This document shows, in pieces, positions 1 to 14,400 of a stretch of DNA of 64,000 nt. The position numbers were made by a program, and so were the translations under genes. The stretch comes from Achatina immaculata. Lineage: Eukaryota > Mollusca > Gastropoda > Stylommatophora > Achatinidae. Below the pieces are notes generated by a model. The model made no database searches. It had not been told where the DNA came from and worked only from the letters and a program-made list of their open reading frames with translations. The stretch lies in NCBI GenBank assembly GCA_009760885.1, contig CM019697.1:24814210-24878209 (forward strand). The letters are read 5' to 3'. How positions within the stretch are numbered: position 1 is the first letter of the stretch; each line of letters starts with the position of its first letter.

Positions 1-345
1 GAATTAGAAAAATATTTTGGCCAAACACCATAAGAAATAACATCTTATTAGCAGAAATGCAGATGAAACCACTGACAACAATTATTGAGGAAAGACGCTG
101 GCGATGGTTGGGACATGTGCTCCGAATGACTGACAACTCACTACCAAAAATAGCACTAAGATGGACACCACAGGGGAGCAGAAGTAAGGGTAGACCAAAA
201 GAGACATGGAGAAGAACAACAGAAAGGATGTTGAGCAACAGAGGGCTCACCTGGGCAAGAGCAGAAAAAAAGGTGAAGGACAGGCATTTGTGGAAAACCT
301 TTGCGGAAGCCCCATGTGCCCTGGGCACTTAAGGTTCAGAGAGAG
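1..345 (+). mobile_element. Non-LTR retrotransposon 3' fragment, lineage 2
   Basis: It encodes the C-terminal tail typical of many LINE ORF2 proteins: RRWRWLGHVLRM, then SKGRPKETWRRTTERML and WKTFAEAPCALGT, followed by a stop and a GA-repeat tail. The fragment continues off the left edge. Related pieces are at 17510-17655 and 60238-60425. Confidence 0.8.
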
Positions 346-417
346 AGAGAGAGAGACACTGTTTACAGTCAGGGAAATGGATTGCTACTGCTTGTTTCAA
401 GTACAAGGTTACTTAGC

Positions 418-2036
418 AGACTCCATCACCACTAGGACCACCCCACGTCACCTCACTCACCAGACTCTACCACCAATGGGACCATCCCAACTCACTTCAC
501 TCACCAGACTCTATCATCAAAGTGACCACCCCACCTACCTCACTCACCAGACTCTATCATCACTGTAACCACCCCACCTACCTCACTCACTAGACTCTAT
601 CATCACTGTGACCACCCCACCTACCTCACTCACCAGACTCTATCATCACTGTAACCACCCCACCTATCTCACTCACCAGACTCTATCATCACTGTGACCA
701 CCCCACCTACCTCACTCACCAGACTCTATCATCACTGTAACCACCCCATCTACCTCACTCACTAGACTCTATCATCACTGTAACCACCCCATCTATCTCA
801 CTCACCAGACTCTATCATCACTGTAACCACCCCACCTCACTCACCAGACTCTATCATCACTGTGACCACCCCACCTACCTCACTCATCAGACTCTATCAT
901 CACTGTGACGACCACACCTACCTCACTCACCAGACTCTACCATCACTGTAACCACCCCACCTATCTCACTCACCAGACTCTATCATCACTGTAACCACCC
1001 CACCTCACTCACCAGACTCTATCATCACTGTAACCACCCCACCTACCTCACTCACCAGACTCTATCATCACTGTGACCACCCCACCTACCTCACTCACCA
1101 GACTCTATCATCACTGTGACTACCCCACCTACCTCACTCACCAGACTCTACCATCACTGTAACCACCCCACCTCACTCACCAGACTCTACCATCACTGTG
1201 ACCACCACACCTACCTCACTCACCAGACTCTATCATCACTGTAACCACCCCACCCACCTCATTCACCAGACTCTACCACCACTGGGACCACCCCACCTCA
1301 CTCACCAGACTCTACCACCACTGGGACCACCCCACCTCACTCACCAGACTCTACCATCACCATGACCATCCCACCCCACCTCACTCACCAGACTACCACC
1401 ACTAGGACCACCCCACCTCACTCACCAGACTCTACCACCACTTGGACCACCCTACTCCACCTCTTTAACCAGACTCTACCACCACTGGGACCACCCCACC
1501 TCACTCACCAGACTCTACCACCACTGGGACCACCCCACCTCACTCACCAGACTCTACCACCACTGGGACCAGCTAATTCTACCTCACTCACCAGACTCTA
1601 CCACCACTGGGACCACCCCACCTCACTCACCAGACTCTACCACCACTGGGATCACCCTACTCCATCTCATTCACCAGACTCTACCACCACTGGGACCACC
1701 CCACCTCACTCACCAGACTCTACCACCACTGGGACCAGCCCATTCTACCTCACTCACCAGACTCTACCACCACTGGGATCACCCCACCTCACTCCACCAC
1801 TGGGACCAGCCCACTCTACCTCACTCACCAGATTCTACCATCACTGGGACCACCCCACCTCACTCACCAGACTCTACCACCACTGGGACCACCCCACCCC
1901 ACTCACCAGACTCTACCACCACTGTGATGACCCCACCCCACCCCACTCACCAGACTCTACCACCACTGGGACCACCCCACCCCACTCACCAGACTCTACC
2001 ACCACTGGGACCACCCCACCCCACTCACCAGACTGA
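418..2036. repeat. 39-43-bp minisatellite, about 40 units
   Basis: The unit on the plus strand is TCACTCACCAGACTCTAYCA plus CACTG and CCACCCC-rich spacer. There are two subtypes, ATCATCACTGTGACC in the left half and ACCACCACTGGGACC in the right half. The minus strand (sense for TMEM94) repeats CTGGTGAGTGAG, a good 5' splice-site match. The threonine/histidine/proline-rich open frames across it are repeat artefacts. Confidence 0.95.
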
Positions 2037-2321
2037 ACAAGCACATGAGACTTTTTACAGGAGCAGTAGAGTAGCAGCATCCAGGCCAAAAATGGTTCAC
2101 TTGCTTGATAACATCATCATTCCTCTAACATGGCCATCTTGGGATTTCATGTCAACAAGAAAAACAACATACAAAGTGCTGTGTCAACATTATATGCTAA
2201 AGATCTTGGAAAACACTCCATCACCTATCCAACATGATAATGATGATGACCCACACTCCCACCCCCTCCCACTATGTGCACTGTGAATTCAAAAGTGTTA
2301 TAGAAAAAAGCTATTTCTAAC

Positions 2322-2421
2322 CTTCTGGCACGCAGTCCGTAAACAGATTGACAAGCAAAGGTACGTTATCGCTGTGCTTCAAGTGTGGCCGGATGTTCTC
2401 TATACCTCTAGGCAGGTGAGC
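2322..2421 (-). CDS. TMEM94: TMEM94 exon 22 (last exon in window)
   Basis: It encodes AHLPRGIENIRPHLKHSDNV then PLLVNLFTDCVPE, matching AKLPRGIHQVRPHLQNIDNV PLLVPLFTDCTPE of TMEM94. The acceptor is CCTTTTCAG and the donor is GAAG|GTTAGA (phase 1). No following exon is recognisable between here and position 1, so the rest lies outside the window. Confidence 0.94.
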
Positions 2422-5400
2422 CTGAAAAGGGAAAATATTCTGACTTTTTAGACATCATCTGATGATCTTAGCATGACAGTAATATCATCTGATGATCTTA
2501 GCATGACAGTAATATCATCTGATGATCTTAGCATGACAGTAATATTATCTGATGATCTTAGCATGACAGCAATATCATCTGATGATGTTCTTTGACAACA
2601 ATATGATCTGAAGTTTTTACACAGCATGACAGCTAATGTTCTTTGATAGCATGACAAAAACATCATCTGATGATCTTAGTGTGACAATAATACAATCTGA
2701 TGATGTTCTTAGCATGCTGTCATCTGATGATGCTCTCAGGTTGACAACAATATGATCTGAAGTTCTTACACAGCATGACAACATCATGTGACATGACAAT
2801 GTTCGATGACAACCTGATATCATCGTCTGATGATAACATGATGGTAGTATGACTGCATTTTTTTTCTTATCACAATGAAACATGACCCTAAAGTTTAAAA
2901 AAAACATAAAATGAAACATATAAAAATAATAAGCAAAGATGCTCATTCTGATAATTACAAATAAATCACACAAAAATTATCTAACAGATGTGAACAAAGA
3001 GACCACATGAAAAGAAAAACAGCTTAATATTTGGTATAAAAATATGCTGCATGCCAAGAAATATGCAAATAAATCACCAAAAAAAAAACCATCCAAACTT
3101 TGATTTAAGCAGCAAAATCACATAAAAATCATGCACACTAATTTATACATAGAAATTACATAAAAATGATACAGTTTTTTTTTTTTAATGAAGAAACCAC
3201 ATTACAAATAATGCACACTTTGATTTAAACTGAGAAACTACACAAAATATATGCACACTTTGATTTAAAACACAAGAATCACACAAAATTTATGCACACT
3301 TTGGTTTAACTCTTCCCGCGCTGAAGAAAAAAAATGCAGATGTTCCTGTCTGTGCCACACAAAAAGCGCAGATCTTGATATGTACAGGGGGTATAGTTGT
3401 AAAAGTGAATGTACAAAATATTTCCACTTTAAAAGTATACATATTATGCACGAAAATAGCTGTAAATATATTTCATAAATGAACAGTTTTTTAGGAAAAA
3501 AGAAGTAGCATGATGATTTTAGCTGATAATTATGTAGTGCTTACCATCAGCGATGCCTAGATGTACAATGTTTGCCATCTGCGATTTCCAGATCTACTTA
3601 AATTTGTGTCCGATCTTGTCGTGTGGTGGCATTCTCACTAAAATAATGTCTGAAATAACCTTGTAACTACTTCTCCAGTCCATTTAATAGGTCTAGATGT
3701 ACTTGGGGTACATTCAGGAACAGTGGTCTGGTCATAGGACATGTAGTTATGCCTCCAAAATCACAGTAAATATTGAAATTTCTTGGTTAAAAACATTGAT
3801 TTCACTCAGTTGTTAGCCACGCTTTGGACTGAACTATGAAAGGTCACCAGACATGTGCAGATAAATCATGTACAATAAAAGGTTACAATGGTTTTAAGCT
3901 GCAACGAAACAAACCTCACTATAACATGGATGGCATTCACTAGAAGACTTTGATATAGCGTGGATGGCAGGGAAAGTGTTATACACAAGAATCATACAAA
4001 ATTTATGAACGCTTTGATTTAATCACAGAAATCACATATAACTAATGCACACTTTTAACAAGTTCTTACTCTGTTGTCTAGAACCCCAGTGAGACTATCT
4101 TCTGTATTCTCTGTCACGTAACTTGATGTGTAACGACTGTCAGACTGAAGATCATATTCCTCTTCCTCTTCTTCCTCAGACTCTCGTTCCACCTCCGGCA
4201 TCTGACCACCTTTAGGCATCAACCGCTGCTTTTCTTCATTCTCTGGGTCACTGTACTCTTGTCCTTCATTGACAACCTTGTTCACATTTTCCTTTGACCT
4301 GTGAACGAGAAGAGCTTTTGTTTCACTGTCCTGGTTGTTGCTGTCATCAGCATAACGTAAGCCAGACTCCAAATCTTGTGAAAGGATGTTATCTTCTGTT
4401 GCACAGTCTTGGTCAATAACAACTGGCAAAGTTTCTCTGGCAAACTTCACCTGCATGTAATAAAACAGAGAACATTTTATGGAACATAATCAATTGTGCA
4501 GAACAAAAACCATCTGTACATACAAGATAAATGGAGAAAAACCAGAAAACATTAAAAACTTAATATTATTTTCACAAACTAAAAAGTGGGGGAATGAATC
4601 ATGGAAACTGAAATAACATTAAGAAACATGGTGACCCTTCTGCTGTCTACCTCCTGGAACACTCCAAACACTTTCTTGCAGCATTCATGGAAATACATTT
4701 GAACATTTCATCACTCAATCAAGTGCTGTGCCGTGTGGTGTTGGCGATACTTGATTATGAGCTCCGCCGGTGACTTTCTTCCTAGCCACACTGACAGTCC
4801 ATCCAGTAACTTCTCTCTCTCTGTCTTCCTCTGTCTCTTCTTCCCTCAATTTTTCCAGTTCCCATAATGTTTTCCAATTTTCCTCTTCTCAGAAAATGTC
4901 CTACAAATCTCACTTGTCTGCCTCTGATCTTTGATGCAATTTGCCTTTTAACTCCAGCCTCTCTTAAGACTTCTTTGTTGGTTTTCTTAGTTGTCCATGG
5001 TATCTTCAACATCCTTCTTATAAACCACATTTCTGTGGCCTCCATTTTTTGTTGTACTCTCTTATTCACAGACCATGCTCCACATCCATAAAACAAAACT
5101 GCTTGATGTAACATTTAAGTACTCGGAATCTTGTTTCCATTGATATGGATCTGTTGCACAAGATGTTTCTCATTTTCTGGAATGATGACTTGGCCTGAGC
5201 ACGTCTGCTTTTTATTTCATTGTGAAATTTCCCATCAGCTGTTATAATCGTTCATAAGTACTTGAATCTATCAACTTGTTTCAGTTCTGTGCCGTCGATG
5301 GTAATGCTACATTTTGGTGGTATTCTCTTCTTTGAGATGACCATCACTTCAGTCTTGAACATTTTACACAAACTTTGAGTTATATTTGCCAAACACCCAA

Positions 5401-8400
5401 CCAAAGCCATGCAGAAAAGTTAAAAAAAAAAAAAAAAAACCTGTCATATAAAGCAGTAAATACACATCATCAAAAATATTACATATACGATGGACACAAA
5501 ACAGACATGGACCAGAACGGAATACCTGAACTTCATCTATGTTAATAAAACTGGGCGCACTGTGGGTCCGTGGGACAAAGTGAGGACTGGCAACCATGAG
5601 AGAAGCTGTAGTAACTTCCCTTGATCGATGTATGCTGTGGGGGTTACTTGTGCTGCAAAGTGCTGATCCTCCTCCGTCCGCATCTCTGTTGCTGCTCCGG
5701 CTGGCGGAGGGCTGGACGTTGCCGAGACTGGAGAGATTTCTGCAAGACGAATCTTCTGACGAAACCGACTCCGTTGCCATGAGTGAGACGTGACAGTTCC
5801 AGCCGGCCTCCAGACCCATCTTTTCTGCAAACACCTTCCAAAGAAACATGTATTTACATTCTAAACTCTTTTTTAGAAATAAATATCTCCTTCAAACTAA
5901 AGAGTTTTCCAGGTTATGCATTTCTTATTTCAAGTTTTTCATTTTCCCTAAGTAAAGTCTTCACCATAATATTAACTGTTCAAAGCTTTTCATTCATTTT
6001 TAAACTGCCATCAAGCAGTAAAAATATATATCATGTCATTTCACAGTAAAATACAGTGCCTATGATTTTCACAGTAAAAATATATTCACATGTTACAGGC
6101 ATCATTTTGTTGGATTATACTCAAAATATCAGGAAATGAGAAGAAACGTTTCACTTACTCGACTCCTGACTTCATTCTCCTTAGAGAAGTGCACAAATCT
6201 TATGCAGGCCGACTCCAACTTGTCAATCAACTGCACAAACTCCTACAGGGGAGAAATTGTGGTGGGAAAATTTAATTATGAAACTTCAGCATCTATTATC
6301 TGGCCATCTACTTTGACATAAAGGCAAACTTTAATGAAAATATCTTTATGGTCAGAAAACTGCATAATAGTCAAAAATCAAGGATTTTTCTAACCTGCCT
6401 GATCACACTTTCTAAACAAATTATTCTATTGAACTAACCTGGCTGATCACACTTTCTAAACAAATTATTCTACTGAACTATATATATATATATCTTATAT
6501 CTTATATCCTTCCCGTGCCGTTAGACGTCACATAGGGCTCGCAAAGTAGTTCGCCAATTTTTCCTGTCTTCGGCGAGTCTTTCAACCTCATCAAAGGATT
6601 TTATGCCTGTTAATTTGGCCTCTCTTAATAATGTCCTCTTCAGAGTTTCACGCGGTCTGCCCCTTTTTCTTCGGCCTGTTGTGTTCCACTTGATAGCTTG
6701 TTTCGGGATTCTCTGATCATTTCTTCTCATCGTGACCAACATATGTCCATCTCCTTTTCCTGATCACCCGTGAGACTGGTTGTTGTTCAGTCATCTGACT
6801 TATCTCTGCATTGTTCTTGAATTCATTCCACTTGATGCCGAGTATTTTCCTTAGGCATTTGTTTTCAAAAGAGTCTAATTTCTTTTCTATTTCTTTACTT
6901 GTTTTCCAGCTTTCGCATGCATAAATGAGGGTGGATATTACATTTGAATTGAATAGTCTTAACTTGGTTTTTGTGCTTATAACTTTTGAATTCCATATGT
7001 TCTCAAGATTCTTGAAGATTGATGCTGCTTTTGCAATTCTGATCCTAACTTCCTTTCTAGTGTCACCATCCTGGTCTATGTAGCTGCCAAGGTATGCAAA
7101 TTGATTGACTTCTTCAATATCTGTCCCTTCTATGTGTATTTTTCCATTTTGATTGATGGGAATTTTCATTATTTTTGTTTTGTCCTTGTTAATTTCAAGT
7201 CCTATTTTGCTAGCCAGTGAAGATAGGCTATCTGTTTTTTCTTGCATGGAATTCACATTATTACTGATAAGAGTTATGTCATCAGCAAAATCAAGATCTT
7301 CTAGTTGGGTCCCATGTACCCAGTCAATACCTGTGTTACCTGTGCAGCATTTTGTCATTATGAAGTCTTTTGTAATCCTAAAAAGTAAAGGAGACAGTAT
7401 ACATCCTTGTTTCACGCCTGTTTCAATCTGGAACCATTCACTCATCCCTTCTTCTGTCTTGACTGCACAACCATATCCATTGTATAAGTCCTTAATGATG
7501 TTGACAATTTTAGATGGTATTCTATATAGACATAAAATTCTCCATAATGAATCTCTGTGTATGCTATCAAATGCCTTCTTAAAATCTATGAAATTCAGTA
7601 TTAATGGTTTCTGCTTTTCAATATGTTCTTCAAGTATTATTCTGAGAGTAAAGATCTGGTCGAGACAGCTTCTCCCTTTTCGAAATCCTGCTTGTTCTTC
7701 TCTCATTGCAGTATCCACTATATCTTTGAGTCTATTCAAAATGACCTTGCAAAATACTTTTGACACAACTGATATTAAGGTTACTCCTCTCCAGTTGTTA
7801 CAGTCACTAAGGTTGCCCTTTTTTGGTATTTTAACAATGATTCCCTTCTTCCAATTAGAAGGGACCTTTTCTTCTTTCCAAATCTTGTTAAACATTCTCT
7901 GTAGTTGTCTCATGTTGTCACTATTGATAGCTTTTAGCATCTCGGCTGTTATTTCATCTTCACCTGCAGCTTTGTTGTTAGCCATTAAATTCACTGCTGT
8001 TTCAATTTCATGCAATTTAATTTCATCTAGATTGAAATTTAGTTGTGGGGCTGGTAAGTCAGTTTCAAGGTTTAACAATTCTTTTGGGTGTGGTCGATTG
8101 AGTATTTCTTGGAAGTGTTCAGCCCATCTTTGCTTTTGGTCTTTATTTGATGTTAATAGTGTTCCAGTTTTGCTAAGGATTGGTCTTTCTTTAGATATAA
8201 TAGTACCTGTTAGCCTCTTTTGTATGTTATATAAAGTTTTGCTGTCTCCTGTTTTTGCTGCTTTTTCTGCCTCTTTCGCCATATTGTCTATGTATTCTCT
8301 TTTATCCCTTCTAGCTGAACTTTTTACTTTCTTGTCTATGTCTTTGTATTTTGCTTTTGCCGAATCTCTTTCATGATCTGCTTTTGCATTCAACATGTTT

Positions 8401-11400
8401 AATTTGACTGCTCGTCTTTCATGTATATACTTCCATGTTTTATCTGATATCCATGCTTTTCTATTTGGTTTTTCCAATCCAGCGCTTACTTTTGCTGCTG
8501 TGATTATGGCTGTGCTGTAAGAATTCCATAACTCATCTATACCTATCTCCTCAACTTCACTGGCTGTTTTGGAATGATTGGCAAGTTCCTATATATATAT
8601 ATATATATATTCCATGGAACTAACCTGTCTAGCTTGATACTGAAGTGAGACCATGCCAATAAATGATTGATGAGACTGAAGCATCTGTCCAACTCCAAAC
8701 TCCTCTACAGATGGAGTGGGGCTGAGTTCTAGCAGAGAGTCCATACTGTGAGATCTTTGTTGTCTGGTTATGCTGTCTTCCTCTACATCAAGAAAAACAC
8801 TGGAAAATATCACAAACACACAGTTAACAATGTAACACACATGTACATATGAGAATGTTAACTTCAATCATCATCATGTGTCATCTTCACAGATAAGGTT
8901 GGTTGTAATTCATCTCCAGCTTCATGTGTCTCATGCTCCCATCACATACCAAGTCAAGTGTAACGAACAAACAAAATGCAACCAAAAAAAAAAAAAAGAA
9001 AAAAACAACCAATATTTTATTTTATATAAACTCACAAACCCATGTAGACACAAACCCAACATGTCTATACACACATAAACAAGTCCATATAAAATCAACA
9101 ACTCCATGCAAACATAAACAAGTCCATACAAAACTAACTAGTCCATACAGATAGCAAGTCCAAACAAACCAAACAAGTCCATACAAACATGAACAAGTCC
9201 ATACAAACCCAACATCCTCTCCATGAGCCACTTTTGTTGTACTGGGACTCTCCATCAGTTCTGTATAAACATCATTAGACCATCCCTCAGTGGATTTTGG
9301 AAGTGGTTTGTAAGCAAACGCTGTACAGTAAGCAATCATAGAGTTGCGATGATAGAAATCCAACACTCTCTTCCTGCATTATAGAAAGATCACACACTAT
9401 CTATCAATGCCACTCTTTTTTTTTTAACTTAACAGATAGACATGACAGTTCCTGGCATAAGCTGCATACAGTGGGTGGAGATTTTTTAAAATTTAGACGT
9501 ACATGAGATTAGGAATATTCTTGACATTGGATCTTGCAAAAATCTGGCTATTTTTTCCCACTAGCTATAAGGAAGGACTCTGTGCTAGTTTTCCTGGCAT
9601 CCTCTATTGTGCTGAGTAATTTGAATAAGAAATGATGGTCAAAGTAAAAGGCAGGGACATGCAAGTAAGACATGCTGGACTTGGTCACACAAATAAGATG
9701 TCTGTCACCGTGACCCACTTTGTTGCCAGTTAAGCATGTACAGAGCCAGTCACAAAATAAGGCAAATTGGTATCTGACAACCAATGAAACCATGTGTGAC
9801 ATCCCTCTACTTCACCACAATTTTCAATTCAGCCAGTTATCATAATACAATAATAAAACATATGGCATCTTTCAGAAGGCATTTATTTCAAGTCATTATT
9901 ATTTTGTTAGAGCTCTATCTCCACGGAGCTACAAGCAAGATGTTTCTAGCAGCCTATGCCATGAAGATGGTTATGAAACACAGTATTTCAGTTGTTAACT
10001 TGAAGCCATGAAGAGAATCTTAAAACAATGGAGATTCTTAGCACACTCCACCACCATGTTGTTTTTAGATGTCTACCCAAAATATCTCCAAGGACATGTT
10101 ATCTCCATTTGATAAGCCAACACAGCCTGCACCGACTAAAGAGAGTGTATATGTTTGATTGTAAGATTGAGAACAACGTTTAAATAACCCTTCAAAGTAT
10201 CAACAGAACTTTCAGTTTGTGTATGTAAGTGTTACCTGTCCATTTCTGACAGAATCTGTAGATCATTTCCAGTCCAAGCATCAGTGCAACAGTCAAGCAC
10301 CAACTCTCCTGTGCCCTGAGTTAGTAACTGACACATACCTGTGTTCACCAGCAACACATATGTAAGCGTGTGCTATCAAATTACAACAATGTGTTATACA
10401 AGTGTTTACATTATAAAATAACAGACAATAGCAATAACAGACAACAAGTGTTCACATTATAAAATTATAGCAATAACAGACAAGTGTTCACATTATAAAA
10501 TTATAGCAATAACAGACAAGTGTTCACATTATAAAATTATAGCAATGAACAAAGATGTTCATAACATAAAATTATAGTTCACAGGACATGCATGAACAAG
10601 TGCTTCAACTTACAAAAAATGTTTATATATAAAATTTAAACCTGTAAATATCTGTGATTTATATTCAGGTTTGTCTTAATCAATCATTTTACAGCACTGC
10701 CCTGTTCCATATTTGAATCAGACTATGTTTTTTATATGACACTGATTTGATGAGGGTTTAAATGTACTCAGTCTCCGGTCAACATGTCACATTTTTCATT
10801 CTCACTTGTGATATCTGATTTCATCTACAGATAAGTGTAAAAGTACATTAGTGTGATTAGTAGATTGTAGACACAGAAACTCAGTTAAAAACACTAAACA
10901 CTTTTTTCAGTATAAATTTTTTTTTTCTGTTATCTGGTCATAAAAAATATTCACCACTTTTTTTTAAACACCACAATCTTTCATAGGTACGGTAAGGATA
11001 GCCCTTTTATACCATAAAGGCACTTGATGGATATGGTGTTAGTGCCCATATTTTCCTTGACCTGTCCACACAGCAGAGGGTGCTGTGATCACCATCATGC
11101 CCAGTCACCTTTCCTTTCCTAGCTGTTTCTACAGTTGGGTGACTGGGGCACCTCCAGCCAGAATCAAACCACTAATCTTCATCATGAGAGATTAGTGCAC
11201 TAACCATTTTGTCACTCAACCTCCCATTGAACTGCAGTGCTCCACAGAACCCTAGCTGAGAAACACTGGTAAAGACTAACAAAATCATTCCACTGTGACA
11301 CTGTGAGCAATGTCACAGACTTATTTTTAGAACTCCAATGAGTTCATCATATGACCTGTTATGTAGCTGCAAAAAAAAAAAAAGAGAAAAGATAAACAGT

Positions 11401-14400
11401 TAACTATGAAAACAGACATTGCTTACCTGAAAGTTTATCTCTGACAATTACAGAGACCTGATTTGGCATTGGAATTTTGTGTTGTATGAACGATCGTGCC
11501 CTGTTCTGCTTCTCTCTCTCCGCTTCTTCTGCCGGCTGAACATGGAAGTGAACATGAGAAAAAAACACATTGCTTCTGTGGCCTTTGTTCTCCATAATTC
11601 AGTTTGGTGAAAACACAAGAACTGATTTTTATCTGAAAATTTTCTTTTCTTCTACTGCACTGATAGTCACATGTACAGTGTTCTCTAGTATACCTTGTTC
11701 TGCTGACTTGTTCTTTTACTGCACTGATAGTCACATGTACAGTGTTCTCTAGTATACCTTGTTCTGCTGACTTGTTCTTTTACTGCACTGATAGTCACAT
11801 GTACAGTGTTCTCTAGTATACATGACTCTGCTGACTTGTTCTTTTACTGCACTGATAGTCACATGTACAGTGTTCTCTAGTATACCTTGTTCTGCTGACT
11901 TGTTCTTTTACTGCACTGATAGTCACATGTACAGTGTTCTCTAGTATACATGACTCTGCTGACTTGTTCTTTTACTGCACTGATAGTCACATGTACAGTG
12001 TTCTCTAGTATACCTTACTCTGCTGCCTCGTTTTACTATTTTTCTGAGGCATTTTATTAGCATGACTGTTCTGGGTGTGAACTTGTTTTTCTGCCACATG
12101 ATGATGATGATGGTGATAATTGTGGCTAAAATGACAGCAGGTTATCACAGCTTTCTCTACATCCTGGAGCATAAACAAGACAAGAGAATGATACCCATTC
12201 CCCATGGCATCAGACTTCCTCATAAGCTCATTGACAATGGGGGCAGTCTGCCTCACTTGCAAGGAAACAAATCATGAGAGTGAGAGAAGATCCTGGCAGG
12301 TTATGGCTGACAGTCAGTGAACACCTCTTCTCTTATCATATTAAACTGTTCAGCTCATACAAACAGAAAACTATAGCAACATATGGTACACAAAACATAA
12401 CTCATAACAGGCCCTTGGCACATCTTATAATAAATAACCACTTATCTGAAAACTCGTAATATACTCTTATCAACAATTCATTAAATGTATGAGAATTTAG
12501 AGAAGACCATCTTGGAAGGGTACATAATGGGAAAAGGAAAGAGAGGAAGACCAAGACCAAGATGGCTGCAAGACATCGTTGATGGTCTGTGAATGGATGC
12601 ATCAGCAGCAGGGCGTCTTGCTTACAACAGAGAGGCCTACAGAAGTGCTGCTAGGGAGACAAAGTTTCTCAAAGGACATGCAAATGACTGTCTGACTGAT
12701 CAACAATTCAGCACCTGTGTATGGTCTCCTAGAGTACTATATCAACAAATTGTAGACTCTAACATACTATACAGACACATCACCACTGGTCCATAACCTC
12801 TTTATGTACCACATAAACAAACTTAAAATATGTCTATAGATTCCCTGTGTACAAAATAAACAACTTACTGCTTTCTACAGACTTCAAGTATACTATACAA
12901 AAACTTACCACCTGTCTATAGACATCAGCCAACATATAAAAAATTTACTGCTTGTCTATAGACATCAGCACACATAAAAAAACTTACCATTTGTCTATAG
13001 ACTTCAAGTACACATATAAAAACTTACCATTTGTCTATAGACTTCAAGTACACATATAAAAACTTACCATTTGTCTATAGACTTCAAGTACACATATAAA
13101 AACTTACCATTTGTCTATAGACTTCAAGTACACATATAAAAACTTACCATTTGTCTATAGACTTCAAGTACACATATAAAAACTTACCACTTGTCTATAG
13201 ACTTCAAGTACACATATAAAAACTTACCACTTGTCTATAGACTTCAAGTACACATATAAAAACTTACCACTTGTCTATAGACTTCAAGTACACATATAAA
13301 AACTTACCATTTGTCTATAGACTTCAAGTACACATATAAAAACTTACCACTTGTCTATAGACTTCAAGTACACATATAAAAACTTACCACTTGTCTATAG
13401 ACTTCAAGTACACATATAAAAACTTACCACTTGTCTATAGACTTCAAGTACACATATAAAAACTTACCACTTGTCTATAGACTTCAAGTACACATATAAA
13501 AACTTACCACTTGTCTACAGACTTCAAGTACACATATAAAAACTTACCATTTGTCTATAGACTTCAAGTACACATATAAAAACTTACCACTTGTCTATAG
13601 ACTTCAAGTACACATATAAAAACTTACCACTTGTCTATAGACTTCAAGTACACATATAAAAACTTACCATTTGTCTATAGACTTCAAGTACACATATAAA
13701 AACTTACCACGTGTCTATAGACTTCAAGTACACATATAAAAAATTACCACTTGTCTATAGACTTCAAGTACACATATAAAAAATTACCACTTGTCTATAT
13801 ATTTCAAAAGGTAAGCCTGCCATGCCTTAGAGGCACACAGGAATACAGTGTTAGTGCCCATGTTTTCCTTGACCTGTTGACACACTAGAGGGTGATGTGG
13901 TCAGTATCGCACTTGACTGCCTTTTCTTCCCCAACTCTAGAAAGAGTTGGATACCCATTTCTGCTGCTGCATGACTGGAGTGCCTCTGGCTGAATTCAAA
14001 CATTCAACCTTTGCCATGAGAGACTGGTGCACTAACCACTTCACCACTCAGATGCCTATAGATTTCTAGCATACCATATAAAAAATTTACCACTTGTCTA
14101 CAGGTTTCTAGCATACCATATAAAAAATTTACTACTTCTCTATAGATTTCTAATATACCATATAAAAAACTTACCACTTCTCTATAGATTTCTAATATAC
14201 CATATAAAAAACTTACCACTTCTCTATAGATTTCTAATATACCATATAAAAAACTTACCACTTCTCTATAGATTTCTAATATACCATATAAAAAACTTAC
14301 TACTTCTCTATAGATTTCTAGCATACCATATAAAAAACTTACCACTTCTTTATAGATTTCTAGCATACCATATAAAAAACTTACTACTTCTCTATAGATT

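Noticed and set aside
5596..5841. Overlapping frames on both strands over exon 20
   Set aside because: Shadows of the TMEM94 coding frame.
7153..8376. 407-codon plus-strand open frame
   Set aside because: It is antisense to the LINE reverse transcriptase, with no motif of its own.
9548..9802. 84-codon minus-strand frame in TMEM94 intron 16
   Set aside because: No similarity to TMEM94 or to a known domain, no compatible splice sites; left as unclassified.
12990..13800. Regular repeats that could suggest a CRISPR array
   Set aside because: The units are directly head to tail with no unique spacers, and the host is a eukaryote. It is a minisatellite.
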